Assembly (NCBI GenBank): GCA_007117885.1
Contig: SKFS01000146.1
Span: 1-38,133 of the forward strand
Length of the DNA: 38,133 nucleotides
Source: Candidatus Izemoplasma sp.
GTDB taxonomy: Bacteria > Bacillota_I > Bacilli_A > Izemoplasmatales > Izemoplasmataceae
Direction: 5' to 3'
The position numbers were made by a program, and so were the translations under genes. Below are positions 16,209 through 24,682 of the stretch, piece by piece (the first letter of the stretch is position 1; each line of letters opens with the position of its first letter). The notes below the pieces were generated by a model, which was not told where the DNA came from, did not search any database, and worked only from the letters and a program-made list of their open reading frames with translations.

Positions 16209-16646
16209 ATTAAAAAGTTTTAAGTACGATGCATACCCTTCTTTAGCCATATCCGCCTTAGGAATGAAGCGTAATGCTGCAGAGTTAATACAGTATCTCA
16301 ATCCACCTTTGTCCAGCGGACCATCATCAAAGACATGACCTAAATGCGCATCTGAAGATAGACTTCTAACTTCAATTCGAGACATGCCGTAGCGTCGATC
16401 GGTATTTTTTGTTAAAGGAGCGACAGGTTTTGAAAAACTTGGCCAGCCACAACCAGAATCAAACTTATCCAACGACGAAAATAAGACTTCATTTGAAATA
16501 ACATCAACATAAATACCTTCGGCTTCATTGTCCCAATATTCATTGTAAAATGCGGGTTCTGTGCCATCTTCTAAAGTCACATGAAACTGCATAGGCGTCA
16601 GTTGTTTCTTCAATGCTTTTAACTCTTCTTTGGTTCTTTTTGACAT
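16197..16646 (-). CDS. msrB: Peptide-methionine (R)-S-oxide reductase MsrB
   Basis: A 149-residue MsrB that reduces the R-epimer of methionine sulfoxide in proteins. The catalytic cysteine is in [11 protein letters not shown] (C119) and the putative resolving cysteine in DSGCGWPSF (C66); the [10 protein letters not shown] motif is intact. The two zinc-binding CxxC pairs of form-1 MsrB are absent, so it is the zinc-free type usually seen fused to or paired with MsrA; no MsrA is in the window. The start is the ATG at 16646 with GAGGTGG upstream. It sits next to YaaA, consistent with an oxidative-stress patch. Confidence 0.93.
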   Translation of the reverse strand: MSKRTKEELKALKKQLTPMQFHVTLEDGTEPAFYNEYWDNEAEGIYVDVISNEVLFSSLDKFDSGCGWPSFSKPVAPLTKNTDRRYGMSRIEVRSLSSDAHLGHVFDDGPLDKGGLRYCINSAALRFIPKADMAKEGYASYLKLFNKTE

Positions 16647-16732
16647 CAAACCACCTCACTGTCATTTTACCATTTTAGTTAACCCTTGACTGCGATAAAG
16701 CGTTAATAATTATGACGCATGTCACTAAAAAC

Positions 16733-16757
16733 AAAAAAACACGCGTCATCGCGTGTT
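16733..16757 (-). terminator. Terminator of the thioesterase operon
   Basis: Minus strand: AACACGCG and CGCGTGTT form an 8-bp stem with a 4-base loop followed by a T run, overlapping the stop codon. Confidence 0.85.
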
Positions 16758-17175
16758 AATCAGTATTTTCATACTCCTTTAATCGATGATAAACATCAGC
16801 GTGATGCTTTGCTAAATTGATGGGTTTCAAATCGCGGTCTAACCACACTAACAACGTTTCACCAGAGTTGACCAAACGATTTTGATAATCCCTCATGGTA
16901 TAACTAAACACCAGTTTCACTTTTGTCGCTTTTATGATTTGAATCGCAAGGTGATACTTTTCTCCAAACCTTACGGGTGAGTGATAATTCACTGTCATGC
17001 TTAACATGGCCTGACGTAACCCACGGGCTTCGATTTGATGAAAAGGTAAGCCGATTTGATCACAAAAAGCCACACGGGCTTGCTCATAATAAATGGGATA
17101 GACAGAGTGATGAATCACACCCATTTGATCCGTTTCTTGATAGCGGGGCGTAATCTCAATAGAAAACAACGCCAT
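16756..17175 (-). CDS. Acyl-CoA thioesterase, hotdog fold (YbgC/4HBT family)
   Basis: A 139-residue single hotdog domain. The active-site segment YQETDQMGVIHHSVYPIYYEQAR fits the 4-hydroxybenzoyl-CoA thioesterase/YbgC pattern with catalytic D16. It hydrolyses acyl-CoA or acyl-ACP thioesters; chain specificity is unknown. It starts 3 bases after the triple-repeat membrane protein and lacks a good ribosome site of its own, which suggests translational coupling. It is the last gene of the four-gene unit before a strong terminator. Confidence 0.87.
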   Translation of the reverse strand: MALFSIEITPRYQETDQMGVIHHSVYPIYYEQARVAFCDQIGLPFHQIEARGLRQAMLSMTVNYHSPVRFGEKYHLAIQIIKATKVKLVFSYTMRDYQNRLVNSGETLLVWLDRDLKPINLAKHHADVYHRLKEYENTD

Positions 17176-17178
17176 AAC

Positions 17179-17691
17179 TTACAAAATTATCTCATCGTCG
17201 TCGTCATCATTAACAAAACGCTTGACTCTTACCTTAATATCTTCTTTGTTCATAAAGAAAACTTGATTGCGATTAGGAAAAAAGAGATTGTTAATAATCG
17301 GTATTAGTAAAAACATTAGCCATCCTGGGTGCCAAAAATCATTCAGCGTTAACCCTAACGCAATATAGCTAATAGTAATCGCTAACGTCACAAACTTACG
17401 CCCATCAATTTTACGCGATAAAAGAATGTCGGATAAAGGTATGAGGAAGAAAACAACCCATCCTGGATGCGCCATGTCAAGGCCAAAAGCGAGCCATAAA
17501 AAGAGTATGAGCGCAATCAAAGGCATCAATTGATGAATTCTACGTAGCCAATTTCGTGATAGTAAAATCGACGATAATGGGATGAGTAAAAAAGCCGTCA
17601 GTCCAAGCAGCCAGTTTTCGAGTACAAAACCAGAAAATAGAAACAATGTTAGTGCAATGAGTGGCATTGTCACAGCAATTCGTTGTCGCAT
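17179..17691 (-). CDS. Membrane protein of three tandem helix-pair repeats ('HPGW..FLLIP')
   Basis: A 170-residue hydrophobic protein of unknown function. Three units of about 45 residues can be aligned by eye: PLIALTLFLFSGFVLENWLLGLTAFLLIPLSSILLSR, PLIALILFLWLAFGLDMAHPGWVVFFLIPLSDILLSR and ISYIALGLTLNDFWHPGWLMFLLIPIINNLFF. Each has two short hydrophobic helices, a W/HPGW turn and a FLLIP motif, giving about six membrane segments. A cytoplasmic-type tail follows (KVRVKRFV) and ends in NDDDDDEIIL. Its AAGGAG site overlaps the MnmM stop, so it is cotranscribed with that gene and the thioesterase. Confidence 0.75.
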   Translation of the reverse strand: MRQRIAVTMPLIALTLFLFSGFVLENWLLGLTAFLLIPLSSILLSRNWLRRIHQLMPLIALILFLWLAFGLDMAHPGWVVFFLIPLSDILLSRKIDGRKFVTLAITISYIALGLTLNDFWHPGWLMFLLIPIINNLFFPNRNQVFFMNKEDIKVRVKRFVNDDDDDEIIL

Positions 17692-17702
17692 AGTTTTTCT
17701 CC

Positions 17703-18269
17703 TTAATGTTTGATTATGTAAAGATTATATGGCGCGGCGAAACGGTTCAAACACTGGTATTTAATCACCGTAAAATCTTGACGATTTATCGATGTCAAGT
17801 ATCGTTCTAACTCCTCAGACTCCCGTTTACCCTCAGCATGTCCTGGATAGAGTGTTAGACTGATTAATCCACCGCGTTGAATACTATTCAGCGCTTTTTT
17901 TACCGCCAGCAATGTTGTTTCAGTTTTTGTCGTAATCGATTGATCTTCTCCAGGCAAATAGCCAAGATTAAAAACCATGACGGTAAACGGTTCTTTGACA
18001 ACGTCTTCAAATCGGCTATGGCACAATAAAAACAGTTTCACATTTTTGCACGCAGCAAGTTCAAGTCTATCTCGGGTATTTTTTAACGCTTTTTCTTGAA
18101 TATCAAATCCATAAACTGTTTTGGCATGTTTGGCTAAAAATACTGTGTCATGGCCATTGCCCACGGTCATGTCGATGGCAACCGAATCCTCGGTTAAGCA
18201 ATCTAAAATTGTTTGGTGGGCGTGCTCAATAATCGGTGTTCGCTTTAGACTAGTAATACTCGTCTTCAT
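17703..18269 (-). CDS. mnmM: tRNA mnm5s2U methyltransferase MnmM (YtqB family)
   Basis: About 188 residues with a class I methyltransferase SAM motif AIDMTVGNGHDTVFLA, and VFNLGYLPGEDQSITTK, a family hallmark, plus LTLYPGHAEGKRE. This is the YtqB ('putative rRNA methylase') family; the Bacillus member has been assigned the last methylation step of mnm5s2U34 in tRNA. The ATG at 18269 overlaps the end of the upstream small gene by 20 bases; the track's TTG at 18284 has no ribosome site. It is translationally coupled in a four-gene unit. Confidence 0.85.
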   Translation of the reverse strand: MKTSITSLKRTPIIEHAHQTILDCLTEDSVAIDMTVGNGHDTVFLAKHAKTVYGFDIQEKALKNTRDRLELAACKNVKLFLLCHSRFEDVVKEPFTVMVFNLGYLPGEDQSITTKTETTLLAVKKALNSIQRGGLISLTLYPGHAEGKRESEELERYLTSINRQDFTVIKYQCLNRFAAPYNLYIIKH

Positions 18270-18507
18270 CTTTACGTTCTTCAAGATACGAAACTATTTC
18301 AGATACAGCGATGCCGGCAATAATCCATAAAGCAAAGGTTCCTATAACATGATAAAACGGTCCAAACAAAAGACCAAAAGTACTAATTGCAGCGGCGATA
18401 AAAAACACAACAGCAATAAAGACATGATCACTATCACTGCCTTTTCCACTGTGGTATCCAACCCATAACCCAAAGAGAAGTTGGATAAGATAAATCACTA
18501 ATATCAT
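18250..18507 (-). CDS. Small membrane protein of unknown function
   Basis: An 85-residue protein not recognised. It has three hydrophobic stretches (about 2-17, 28-51, 54-74) and a highly charged C-tail LEERKDEDEYY. It starts at an ATG with GGAAG upstream, and TTGAAA with a loosely spaced TATAAA lie further upstream (about 18545-18575). It is the first gene of the unit ending in the thioesterase and overlaps mnmM by 20 bases. The overlap and good ribosome site support it as real. Confidence 0.7.
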   Translation of the reverse strand: MILVIYLIQLLFGLWVGYHSGKGSDSDHVFIAVVFFIAAAISTFGLLFGPFYHVIGTFALWIIAGIAVSEIVSYLEERKDEDEYY

Positions 18508-18592
18508 TTTTTACACTTCCATTCATCTTGATAATCCATTAACTACTTTATAGTATTCACAACGTTTTTTCAAGGGTTCATAGGTAAAACTC

Positions 18593-19138
18593 TTAAATTT
18601 CCCGATTACTTACAAATCGAAGCACCGCTGAGTCATTGAAGGTCGCTGAACTACTTGTGTTGATTTTTAATTGATAGTCGTCTTTCATTGCTCTTTCGTA
18701 GTCACTAAAACTTGTGATAAACTGTGCTTCATCAATCATCGGTGCGGCCCGATGGGCAGGGTGTAGATGATTATAACGTTTTTGATAACGTTGGTAGGCA
18801 ATCTTAGGATCACACGTTACCCATACTGTGCAGAGTTTTATTGCAGCATGTTCAGCGAACTCGCTAATTAATGATCGCTCGTTCTTTGTGAAGTTTGCTT
18901 CAATGGCGATGAGGTCATGATCTAAAAATAGCTGAGGCAAAGACGTTATCATTTGACGAACTGCTGCTTTACTTAAAGCACGATTCTCTGCCCGATTGGT
19001 AAAGCCAACCTGTTCTGCAAGCTGTTCCTTAATGGTGTCTTTCTGCAAAGACACCATCGGCACTTTTTCGTTCAGACTCTTTAAGAAGGTTGATTTTCCT
19101 ACCGCGATAAAACCGGTAATCACAAGGAGTCGTTTCAT
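18593..19138 (-). CDS. P-loop kinase/NTPase, AAA_33 (zeta-toxin-like) type
   Basis: A 181-residue protein with Walker A GFIAVGKST (9-17), an aspartate-containing strand after LIAIEANF, and a lid-like YQRYQKRYNHLHPAHR segment. It belongs to the loose group of small nucleotide/sugar/antibiotic kinases. The substrate is unknown. It overlaps the exonuclease III gene by 4 bases (ATGA), so the two are translationally coupled. No antitoxin-like gene is adjacent, which argues against a toxin. Confidence 0.75.
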   Translation of the reverse strand: MKRLLVITGFIAVGKSTFLKSLNEKVPMVSLQKDTIKEQLAEQVGFTNRAENRALSKAAVRQMITSLPQLFLDHDLIAIEANFTKNERSLISEFAEHAAIKLCTVWVTCDPKIAYQRYQKRYNHLHPAHRAAPMIDEAQFITSFSDYERAMKDDYQLKINTSSSATFNDSAVLRFVSNREI

Positions 19139-19890
19139 ACATTTTTAAGCGTCAACCTTACAGGACAGTGATCGCTCCCAATGACATCATTTAATAGTTC
19201 ACTATCAACGAGATGAGGTCTCAGCTTTTCAGATATAAGAAAGTAATCAATGCGCCATCCGGCATTATTTTTACGGGCGTTAAAACGATAACTCCACCAT
19301 GAATACTTTATCTTTTCTGGATATAAATCACGAAACGTATCGATAAAACCACTTTCAAGCAACTGACTAAGTTTACCGCGTTCTTCATCCGTAAATCCTG
19401 CATTACGACGGTTTGACTGAGGATTTTTTAAGTCAATTTCCTGATGCGCAACATTTAAATCACCACAGAGAACCACCGGTTTTTTTGTAGCTAAATCCGT
19501 CAGATAAACTCTAAATGCATCGTCAAAAGCCATGCGATAGTCTAAACGAGCGAGCTCAGTTTGGGCATTTGGTACGTACACGTTCACAAAATAAAAGGTC
19601 TCGTATTCAAGAGTAATGATTCTTCCTTCATCGGTATAAAGCGTATTGTTTAAGCCATAAGAAATCGTGAGTGGTGGGGTTTTTGTGAGAACCATGGTCC
19701 CTGAATATCCCGGTTTTTCCGCACTGTTCCAAATAACGTGATAATCAGCAAACGTAAAATCCGCTTGTTCAGGTTTCATTTTAATTTCTTGTAAAGCTAA
19801 AATATCTGGATTCTCTCTCGTTAAAAAATCAAGAAAGCCCTTTTTCATCACCGCTCGTAAGCCATTAACATTCCAAGAGATAAGTTTCAT
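19135..19890 (-). CDS. exoA: Exodeoxyribonuclease III / AP endonuclease
   Basis: A 251-residue ExoIII-type enzyme for base-excision repair. Motifs are complete: MKLISWNVNGLRA, LALQEIKM (metal-binding E35), YVPN, CGDLNVAHQEIDL, SWWSYR and GSDHCPVRL (catalytic His). It matches Bacillus ExoA in length. The ATG at 19890 follows AAGGATGAAAG, and a minus-strand TATAAT lies about 45 bases upstream. It is coupled to the downstream P-loop kinase. Confidence 0.95.
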   Translation of the reverse strand: MKLISWNVNGLRAVMKKGFLDFLTRENPDILALQEIKMKPEQADFTFADYHVIWNSAEKPGYSGTMVLTKTPPLTISYGLNNTLYTDEGRIITLEYETFYFVNVYVPNAQTELARLDYRMAFDDAFRVYLTDLATKKPVVLCGDLNVAHQEIDLKNPQSNRRNAGFTDEERGKLSQLLESGFIDTFRDLYPEKIKYSWWSYRFNARKNNAGWRIDYFLISEKLRPHLVDSELLNDVIGSDHCPVRLTLKNV

Positions 19891-19970
19891 TCTTTCATCC
19901 TTCCCTATACGCAAATTAAGACAAGCACTGATTTATTATACCATAAGTTAAACCCCACAATGAAGGCAAA

Positions 19971-20006
19971 ATAAAAACCTCTGCAATGAAAAACAGAGGT
20001 TTTTAT
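19971..20006 (-). terminator. Terminator of the unknown lipoprotein gene
   Basis: ATAAAAACCTCTG and CAGAGGTTTTTAT form a perfect 13-bp stem with a 10-base loop and T-rich arms. Confidence 0.88.
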
Positions 20007-20018
20007 GAAGGAAATTTA

Positions 20019-20582
20019 TTACTTTTTAATCGCTCCAACAAAGCGATCTGTACCAATTTGTGCAAAGACGATGTAATACGTGCCCGCCTCAAAAACAACA
20101 GGGTTGTCATTCCAAGCGCCCGCACCATCAATGTTTTCTTCTAAGAATGGTGGAACATAGATTACATCCGGCGTTAAGTTGTTGAACTTACCACTCTCAG
20201 GACTTTGTCCCCACCATAATGGAATATCTTCTTCAGCAGATGTCGTACGAACTATCTTAAACGTTAAGTTACCATCAAACGTTCTTTCAGTTCCATCAAT
20301 GGTATAGTTTACTTCCCATCCCGCAGCATCAGAAGGGAATGTTACTTCGATAACATATAAGCTATCAGCGCCTCTTAAATCACTACGTAAAGAGGAAATT
20401 CTGGAATCGTTAAGTGCAATCGCTTCCATTCTGTACTCATCTTTACCAAATGCTTGGTCCCATCCAGCAAAGTTTCCAGTTGCAAAATATGAATAGCCTT
20501 CATCTTCTAAAATTCCGCCGCCGCATGCTGTAAGTGCAAATAAAGCGACTAAAGCTACTAAAAATACACTAATTTTTTTCAT
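20019..20582 (-). CDS. Lipoprotein of unknown function beside the glucan locus
   Basis: A 187-residue lipoprotein: hydrophobic signal and lipobox LTAC with C20, then GGG. The mature part is rich in aromatic residues (YFATGNFAGWDQAF, PLWWGQSP) and beta-rich, ending in VVFEAGTYYIVFAQIG, a style seen in carbohydrate-binding beta-sandwich domains such as starch-binding SusE/CBM-like modules. No family is firmly recognised. The start at 20582 has AAGGAG upstream; the track's N-terminal extension is unlikely. It has its own strong promoter with a palindrome over the -35 and a cre-like site further upstream, so it may be induced with the glucan genes and bind glucan (inference). Confidence 0.8.
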   Translation of the reverse strand: MKKISVFLVALVALFALTACGGGILEDEGYSYFATGNFAGWDQAFGKDEYRMEAIALNDSRISSLRSDLRGADSLYVIEVTFPSDAAGWEVNYTIDGTERTFDGNLTFKIVRTTSAEEDIPLWWGQSPESGKFNNLTPDVIYVPPFLEENIDGAGAWNDNPVVFEAGTYYIVFAQIGTDRFVGAIKK

Positions 20583-20619
20583 TTTTTTCTCCTTTTTTTG
20601 GTTTCTATTGTGATACTTA

Positions 20620-20652
20620 ATTTTAGCACTGCCCTCTTTGATTGTCAATCAA
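20620..20652 (-). promoter_or_regulatory. Promoter of the lipoprotein gene with a palindromic operator
   Basis: Minus strand TTGACA (complement of 20643-20648), 17 bases, TAAAAT (complement of 20620-20625). The perfect 15-base palindrome TTGATTG-T-CAATCAA (20638-20652) covers the -35 hexamer, as expected for a repressor site. Confidence 0.72.
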
Positions 20653-20688
20653 TTGAGAGTAGTAAACCCGTTACAGCTTTTATTTAAT

Positions 20689-20702
20689 GATTAACGCTTT
20701 CA
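20689..20702. promoter_or_regulatory. cre/MalR-like site upstream of the lipoprotein promoter
   Basis: Minus-strand TGAAAGCGTTAATC matches the cre consensus except for the last two bases. It overlaps the amylase stop codon and lies about 40 bases upstream of the lipoprotein -35. Confidence 0.5.
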
Positions 20703-22295
20703 TTTAAGTACAACACTTGTTAATGCCTCAATGATAAGTGTTTGACCTTCTAAACGTGCTGAGCCTTGACCGATATACGCTCTGAGTTGACTAAAGGTAA
20801 TTTCGGTGAAATCACTTAAATCAATCGTGAGTGTTTGGTTACCAGTGTTGTGAAACACTGCAACCGTGCTATTTTCATAGGTTGATAAAAACCCACCAAA
20901 GTGGAAGTAACCAGGAAAATCAATCGGCTGATACTCGCCACGGGCAATCTCAGGATTAGCATGACGTACCATGATCAGTTTTTTATAATGGGTATAAAGT
21001 GAGTTAGGATCACCGATTTGATCTTGCACAGTGCCATTAACTTGCGAGCTAGCAGGAAACGTTGACCCGATTGGATCTTTAACACTATCTCGGTCGCCCC
21101 AAAGCATCGCAAGACGGCGATTTGCATCGGTGTTTTCAGTTCCTCTAGAACCGCGCATACCAATTTCTTCGCCATAATAGATAAATGGCGTGCCGTAACT
21201 TAAAATATAGAGATTTGCGGCCATTTGCATGCGACCATCTTCAACTGATAAATATCCTGCGGCACGGTTCATATCATGATTTGAGATAAAGGGCTGTAAA
21301 ATCGCCTTTGGGTTCACTTCTTTGACACGGTTGCGATAACTGGTCAAATAGTTCACAAAGCTACTTACTGGTTCAATACCATTCGCTGTCATGGCGACGG
21401 CTCCAGATGCCCCGCTCATACCAAAATCGAAGTTATTCATCGCTTCATAATAAAGGATGATATTCGCGTCACTATCCCACATCTCACCCACAACATAAGC
21501 ATCAGCACGAATCGCTCTCACTTCGTCCATAAACCAATGCCAAAAATCAATATTTGGGCGAACTTCACCGAAAAACGGATATTTAACAGCGTCTAGACGA
21601 AAGCCTTTAACCCCTAAATCTAACCAAAATGTAATGATATCAACAATTTCTTGCCGCACTAACTCACTCGTTACATTGAGTTCGGGCATTTCTGACCAGA
21701 AGTTCCCTTCGTAATAGTACTCACCATGAAAAGGATAATAAGTTCTTCCTGGTACCTTTTCTTCTTCCTTGACTAAATTATAGTACTCTAAATATGGGTG
21801 GTCTAAATCACCATTGCGCATCGCTTCACGTGCTGTTCTAAACCAAGGATGATAACTTGAAGTATGATTGATGACTAAATCGATAATAATGTCAATTCCC
21901 CGATCGTTGGCTTCGCGGATAAGCTGGCGGAAATCATCTAAAGTTCCATACGCAGTATCAATCGCCTTATAATCGGTAGTGTCATACTTATGGTAACTCG
22001 GTGAGGGCATAATCGGCATTAGCCATATGCCGGTAATACCTAAACTTCTACCTGAACTAGGATCACCATCATTTAAGTAATCCAAACGCTGAATTAACCC
22101 TTGTAAATCCCCCATTCCATCGCCAGAGCTATCAGAAAAACCACCAAGGAATATTTCATAATAAACACGGTAATTATCGTCAATCATCACAGGCTCCAAT
22201 CGGGTATCACTAACAGTATACTCCTCAACCCTTCGACAAGCACTTAATGCGATAATCAACGTGATGAGTAGTACGAGCAGTCCTATTTTTTTCAT
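20700..22295 (-). CDS. Alpha-amylase-family glycoside hydrolase (GH13), lipoprotein
   Basis: A 531-residue secreted lipoprotein: signal peptide with lipobox LSAC (C20), then a GH13 (beta/alpha)8 barrel. Conserved regions are DLVINHTS, GFRLDAVKY (nucleophile Asp), VVGEMW (acid/base Glu) and ISNHDMNR (transition-state Asp), so it should be active on alpha-1,4-glucans. The C-terminal beta domain ends TSVVLK. Lipid anchoring places it on the outer face of the membrane beside the binding protein. It begins 16 bases after the malG-like stop and stops at TGA. It would feed oligosaccharides to the transporter. Confidence 0.93.
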   Translation of the reverse strand: MKKIGLLVLLITLIIALSACRRVEEYTVSDTRLEPVMIDDNYRVYYEIFLGGFSDSSGDGMGDLQGLIQRLDYLNDGDPSSGRSLGITGIWLMPIMPSPSYHKYDTTDYKAIDTAYGTLDDFRQLIREANDRGIDIIIDLVINHTSSYHPWFRTAREAMRNGDLDHPYLEYYNLVKEEEKVPGRTYYPFHGEYYYEGNFWSEMPELNVTSELVRQEIVDIITFWLDLGVKGFRLDAVKYPFFGEVRPNIDFWHWFMDEVRAIRADAYVVGEMWDSDANIILYYEAMNNFDFGMSGASGAVAMTANGIEPVSSFVNYLTSYRNRVKEVNPKAILQPFISNHDMNRAAGYLSVEDGRMQMAANLYILSYGTPFIYYGEEIGMRGSRGTENTDANRRLAMLWGDRDSVKDPIGSTFPASSQVNGTVQDQIGDPNSLYTHYKKLIMVRHANPEIARGEYQPIDFPGYFHFGGFLSTYENSTVAVFHNTGNQTLTIDLSDFTEITFSQLRAYIGQGSARLEGQTLIIEALTSVVLK

Positions 22296-22311
22296 CTAAA
22301 ACACTTCCATT

Positions 22312-23235
22312 CTATCCTTTAACAGCCCCTGCTGTGACCCCTTCAATGTAATAGCGTTGCATCGCTAAGAAGAGAGTGACGATTGGGATGGCCACCACTA
22401 AACTACCTGCAGCAAACATCGTAAACTGATTGCCATCAGCATACTGACTACCATGCACCATGTAATATAACCCCACCGCTACAGTATGAATTTGCCGGTT
22501 GGTTTCGCCGAGAATAACACGGGCAAAGATGAAGTCCATCCATGGCCCAGTAAAAGCCAGCAAGGCGGTATAAATAATAATCGGTTTACTGATAGGTAAA
22601 ACGATTTTTGTGAAAATTGTCGCATTGGTTGCCCCATCAAGACGCGCCGACTCAATGAGCGAGTTAGGAATAATATCAAAGAACCCCTTCGCCACATAAA
22701 AACCAAGTCCTGATCCCGCAGAATACACTAAAATTAAAGCAAACAAGGTTTCAGTTAAACCTAATGATTTTAAAATATAGTAAATGGCAATCATCGACAT
22801 AAAGCCCGGAAATAAGCCTAGAATTATCGCTAAGTTTAAAAATAACTTGCGCTGTTTAAACTTAATCTTGCTCATTACATAGGCCACAGATAAGGTCATC
22901 ATCGTCGAAAGAATGAACGACGCTGTCGCCACAAAGAGGGTATTTAAAAACCAACGTGGAAACAAAGTTGTGGTAAATAAACGAATGAAATTTTCAAAAC
23001 CAAAGCCTTTAGGAATATAGTGTGAAACTACGATTCCCACAAAAATACCATCGCGGTATTCTTCTCTAAATGAATGAAGGATTATCCACACAATCGGATA
23101 AAGCCAAACTAACGTAAGCAGAACTAAACCCAAATGGGCAAGGAGGGTCGAAAAACGTTCAGATCGCTCTGCTTTTTTTCTCTCTACTTCTTTTTCTTTC
23201 AACGGATTTTTAATATAGTCTTCAGTTTTTATCAT
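22312..23235 (-). CDS. Maltooligosaccharide ABC transporter permease, MalG-like
   Basis: A 307-residue inner-membrane permease with about six helices. The EAA loop that docks the ATPase is visible as ESARLDGATNATIFTKIVLPIS. The C-terminal sequence YYIEGVTAGAVKG is typical of MalG/GanQ-type sugar permeases. It overlaps the malF-like gene by 4 bases (ATGA) and is followed by the amylase gene. The substrate, maltodextrin, is inferred from the amylase and pullulanase neighbours. Confidence 0.93.
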   Translation of the reverse strand: MIKTEDYIKNPLKEKEVERKKAERSERFSTLLAHLGLVLLTLVWLYPIVWIILHSFREEYRDGIFVGIVVSHYIPKGFGFENFIRLFTTTLFPRWFLNTLFVATASFILSTMMTLSVAYVMSKIKFKQRKLFLNLAIILGLFPGFMSMIAIYYILKSLGLTETLFALILVYSAGSGLGFYVAKGFFDIIPNSLIESARLDGATNATIFTKIVLPISKPIIIYTALLAFTGPWMDFIFARVILGETNRQIHTVAVGLYYMVHGSQYADGNQFTMFAAGSLVVAIPIVTLFLAMQRYYIEGVTAGAVKG

Positions 23236-24662
23236 TGGAAGGTGTCCTCCTCTTTATACGCTTTACTACGTCGATAACTGAGTAACGTTGCACTTGCAGT
23301 AATAATGAAGGTAAAAATCGCAATTACTGAACCAATATTGACATCGCCTTCTTCAATTGTCAAACTATAGAGCCATGTAACAAGTAAATCAGTCTGTCCG
23401 GCGACACTCCCTGGAACATTGGGATCACCACCGGTAAGTAAAAAGATTATATTGAAACTTGTTATGTTGCCGATAAACGATGTAATTAAATACGGTGTTG
23501 TAATAAAAATAATATACGGTACGGTGATATTTCTAAATGCTTGAAACTTAGTGGCACCATCGATTTGCGCTGCCTCATAAGTATCTTTTGGCACATTCAT
23601 CAAAATACCACTCGTCATAAGCATAGTATAAGGTACTCCAATCCAAAGGTTAATCGTAAGAACACTAATTCGTGCTGTTGTGGCCGTACGCGCTTGACCT
23701 AAAAAAGCAAAGGGTTCATCTAAAATACCAATGTTCATTAACATCGCGTTCACTGGACCATGTTCAGAAAGAATTTGTTGCATTGCAAGCAATGAAATAA
23801 ACTGTGGCAACGCAATCGTTAGAATAAACACTGTGCGCCAAAGTTTTTTAAATCGAACCGTGCGTTTATTGATAAGCAACGCCAATAAAATCCCGCCAAT
23901 ATAACATGAAAATGTGGCAAAGAAAGCCCAAGTAATCGTCCAGCTTAAAACCGGTAGGAAACGATTAGCAATTTCACCACTACCAGTAAATATTTGCGCA
24001 AAGTTTTCAAATCCAACCCAGTTAAATAAATTTAGACCAGGCACCACTTCTCGGTCAAAATCAGTAAAAGCGATGAATATCATAAAAATCGTTGGTAACA
24101 AGGTAAAGGTGAGAACACCAATAATCGTCGGTGTAATGAGTAGCACGTGGAAACGGCTATCGAGCAACTCCGCTAAATCTTCTTTAAAAGTGAGCGGCTT
24201 TTTACCTTCTCGAACCATCAAATCGCTAGCATAACTGCTTTTAATGTTTGCAGTGTACGCCGCAAGAAAGACAACAATCAAACCAAACGTCACCACACCA
24301 AATAAAAGCATTAACATCGAGTTATCCGCTAAGCGACCAAATAAGTCACCCTCTTCAGTTCCCAGAGTAATGAAGTTTTGTAGTGCTTTAAAACCAATCG
24401 GTGTATCATTGACTTCAGGGTTAAGCATGAAAATCAGCAAAAACCCTATCTGTAAAACAAAAAAGAGCGCACCTTTAATGTACTGCTTGTGCGTCAAATT
24501 ACCAAAGCCCATAATTAAATGCGCTACTTTCGTACCGGTACTTCCATCTTTAAAACGCGCTATAAATCCTTTAAATAGACGACCTATAGCCTGAGCAAAC
24601 CTTACGAATGCATTACCGAATCGTTGCAATGTTTCAACAATAAAATTATTTTTTTTATCCAT
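23232..24662 (-). CDS. Maltooligosaccharide ABC transporter permease, MalF-like
   Basis: A 476-residue permease with about eight hydrophobic helices. An N-terminal extension (KQYIKGALFFVLQIGFLLIFML, then a second helix near 110-135) precedes the core, as in other Bacillota MalF proteins. The EAA loop reads YEAAQIDGATKFQAFRNITVPYI. It pairs with the overlapping MalG-like protein. It is separated from the binding-protein gene by a 60-base gap holding a strong hairpin. No MalK/MsmX-type ATPase is encoded in the window, so an ATPase from elsewhere must energise it. Confidence 0.93.
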   Translation of the reverse strand: MDKKNNFIVETLQRFGNAFVRFAQAIGRLFKGFIARFKDGSTGTKVAHLIMGFGNLTHKQYIKGALFFVLQIGFLLIFMLNPEVNDTPIGFKALQNFITLGTEEGDLFGRLADNSMLMLLFGVVTFGLIVVFLAAYTANIKSSYASDLMVREGKKPLTFKEDLAELLDSRFHVLLITPTIIGVLTFTLLPTIFMIFIAFTDFDREVVPGLNLFNWVGFENFAQIFTGSGEIANRFLPVLSWTITWAFFATFSCYIGGILLALLINKRTVRFKKLWRTVFILTIALPQFISLLAMQQILSEHGPVNAMLMNIGILDEPFAFLGQARTATTARISVLTINLWIGVPYTMLMTSGILMNVPKDTYEAAQIDGATKFQAFRNITVPYIIFITTPYLITSFIGNITSFNIIFLLTGGDPNVPGSVAGQTDLLVTWLYSLTIEEGDVNIGSVIAIFTFIITASATLLSYRRSKAYKEEDTFQ

Positions 24663-24682
24663 AATCTACCCCACATTAAGGG

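Noticed and set aside
16695-16712. Fifth cre-like site upstream of msrB (ATAAAGCGTTAATA)
   Set aside because: Only about 11 of 14 positions match, and its place relative to a promoter is unclear, so it was not annotated.
18593-19138. Zeta-type toxin of a toxin-antitoxin pair
   Set aside because: Only the P-loop fold supports it. The gene is coupled to exonuclease III and has no adjacent antitoxin-like small gene.
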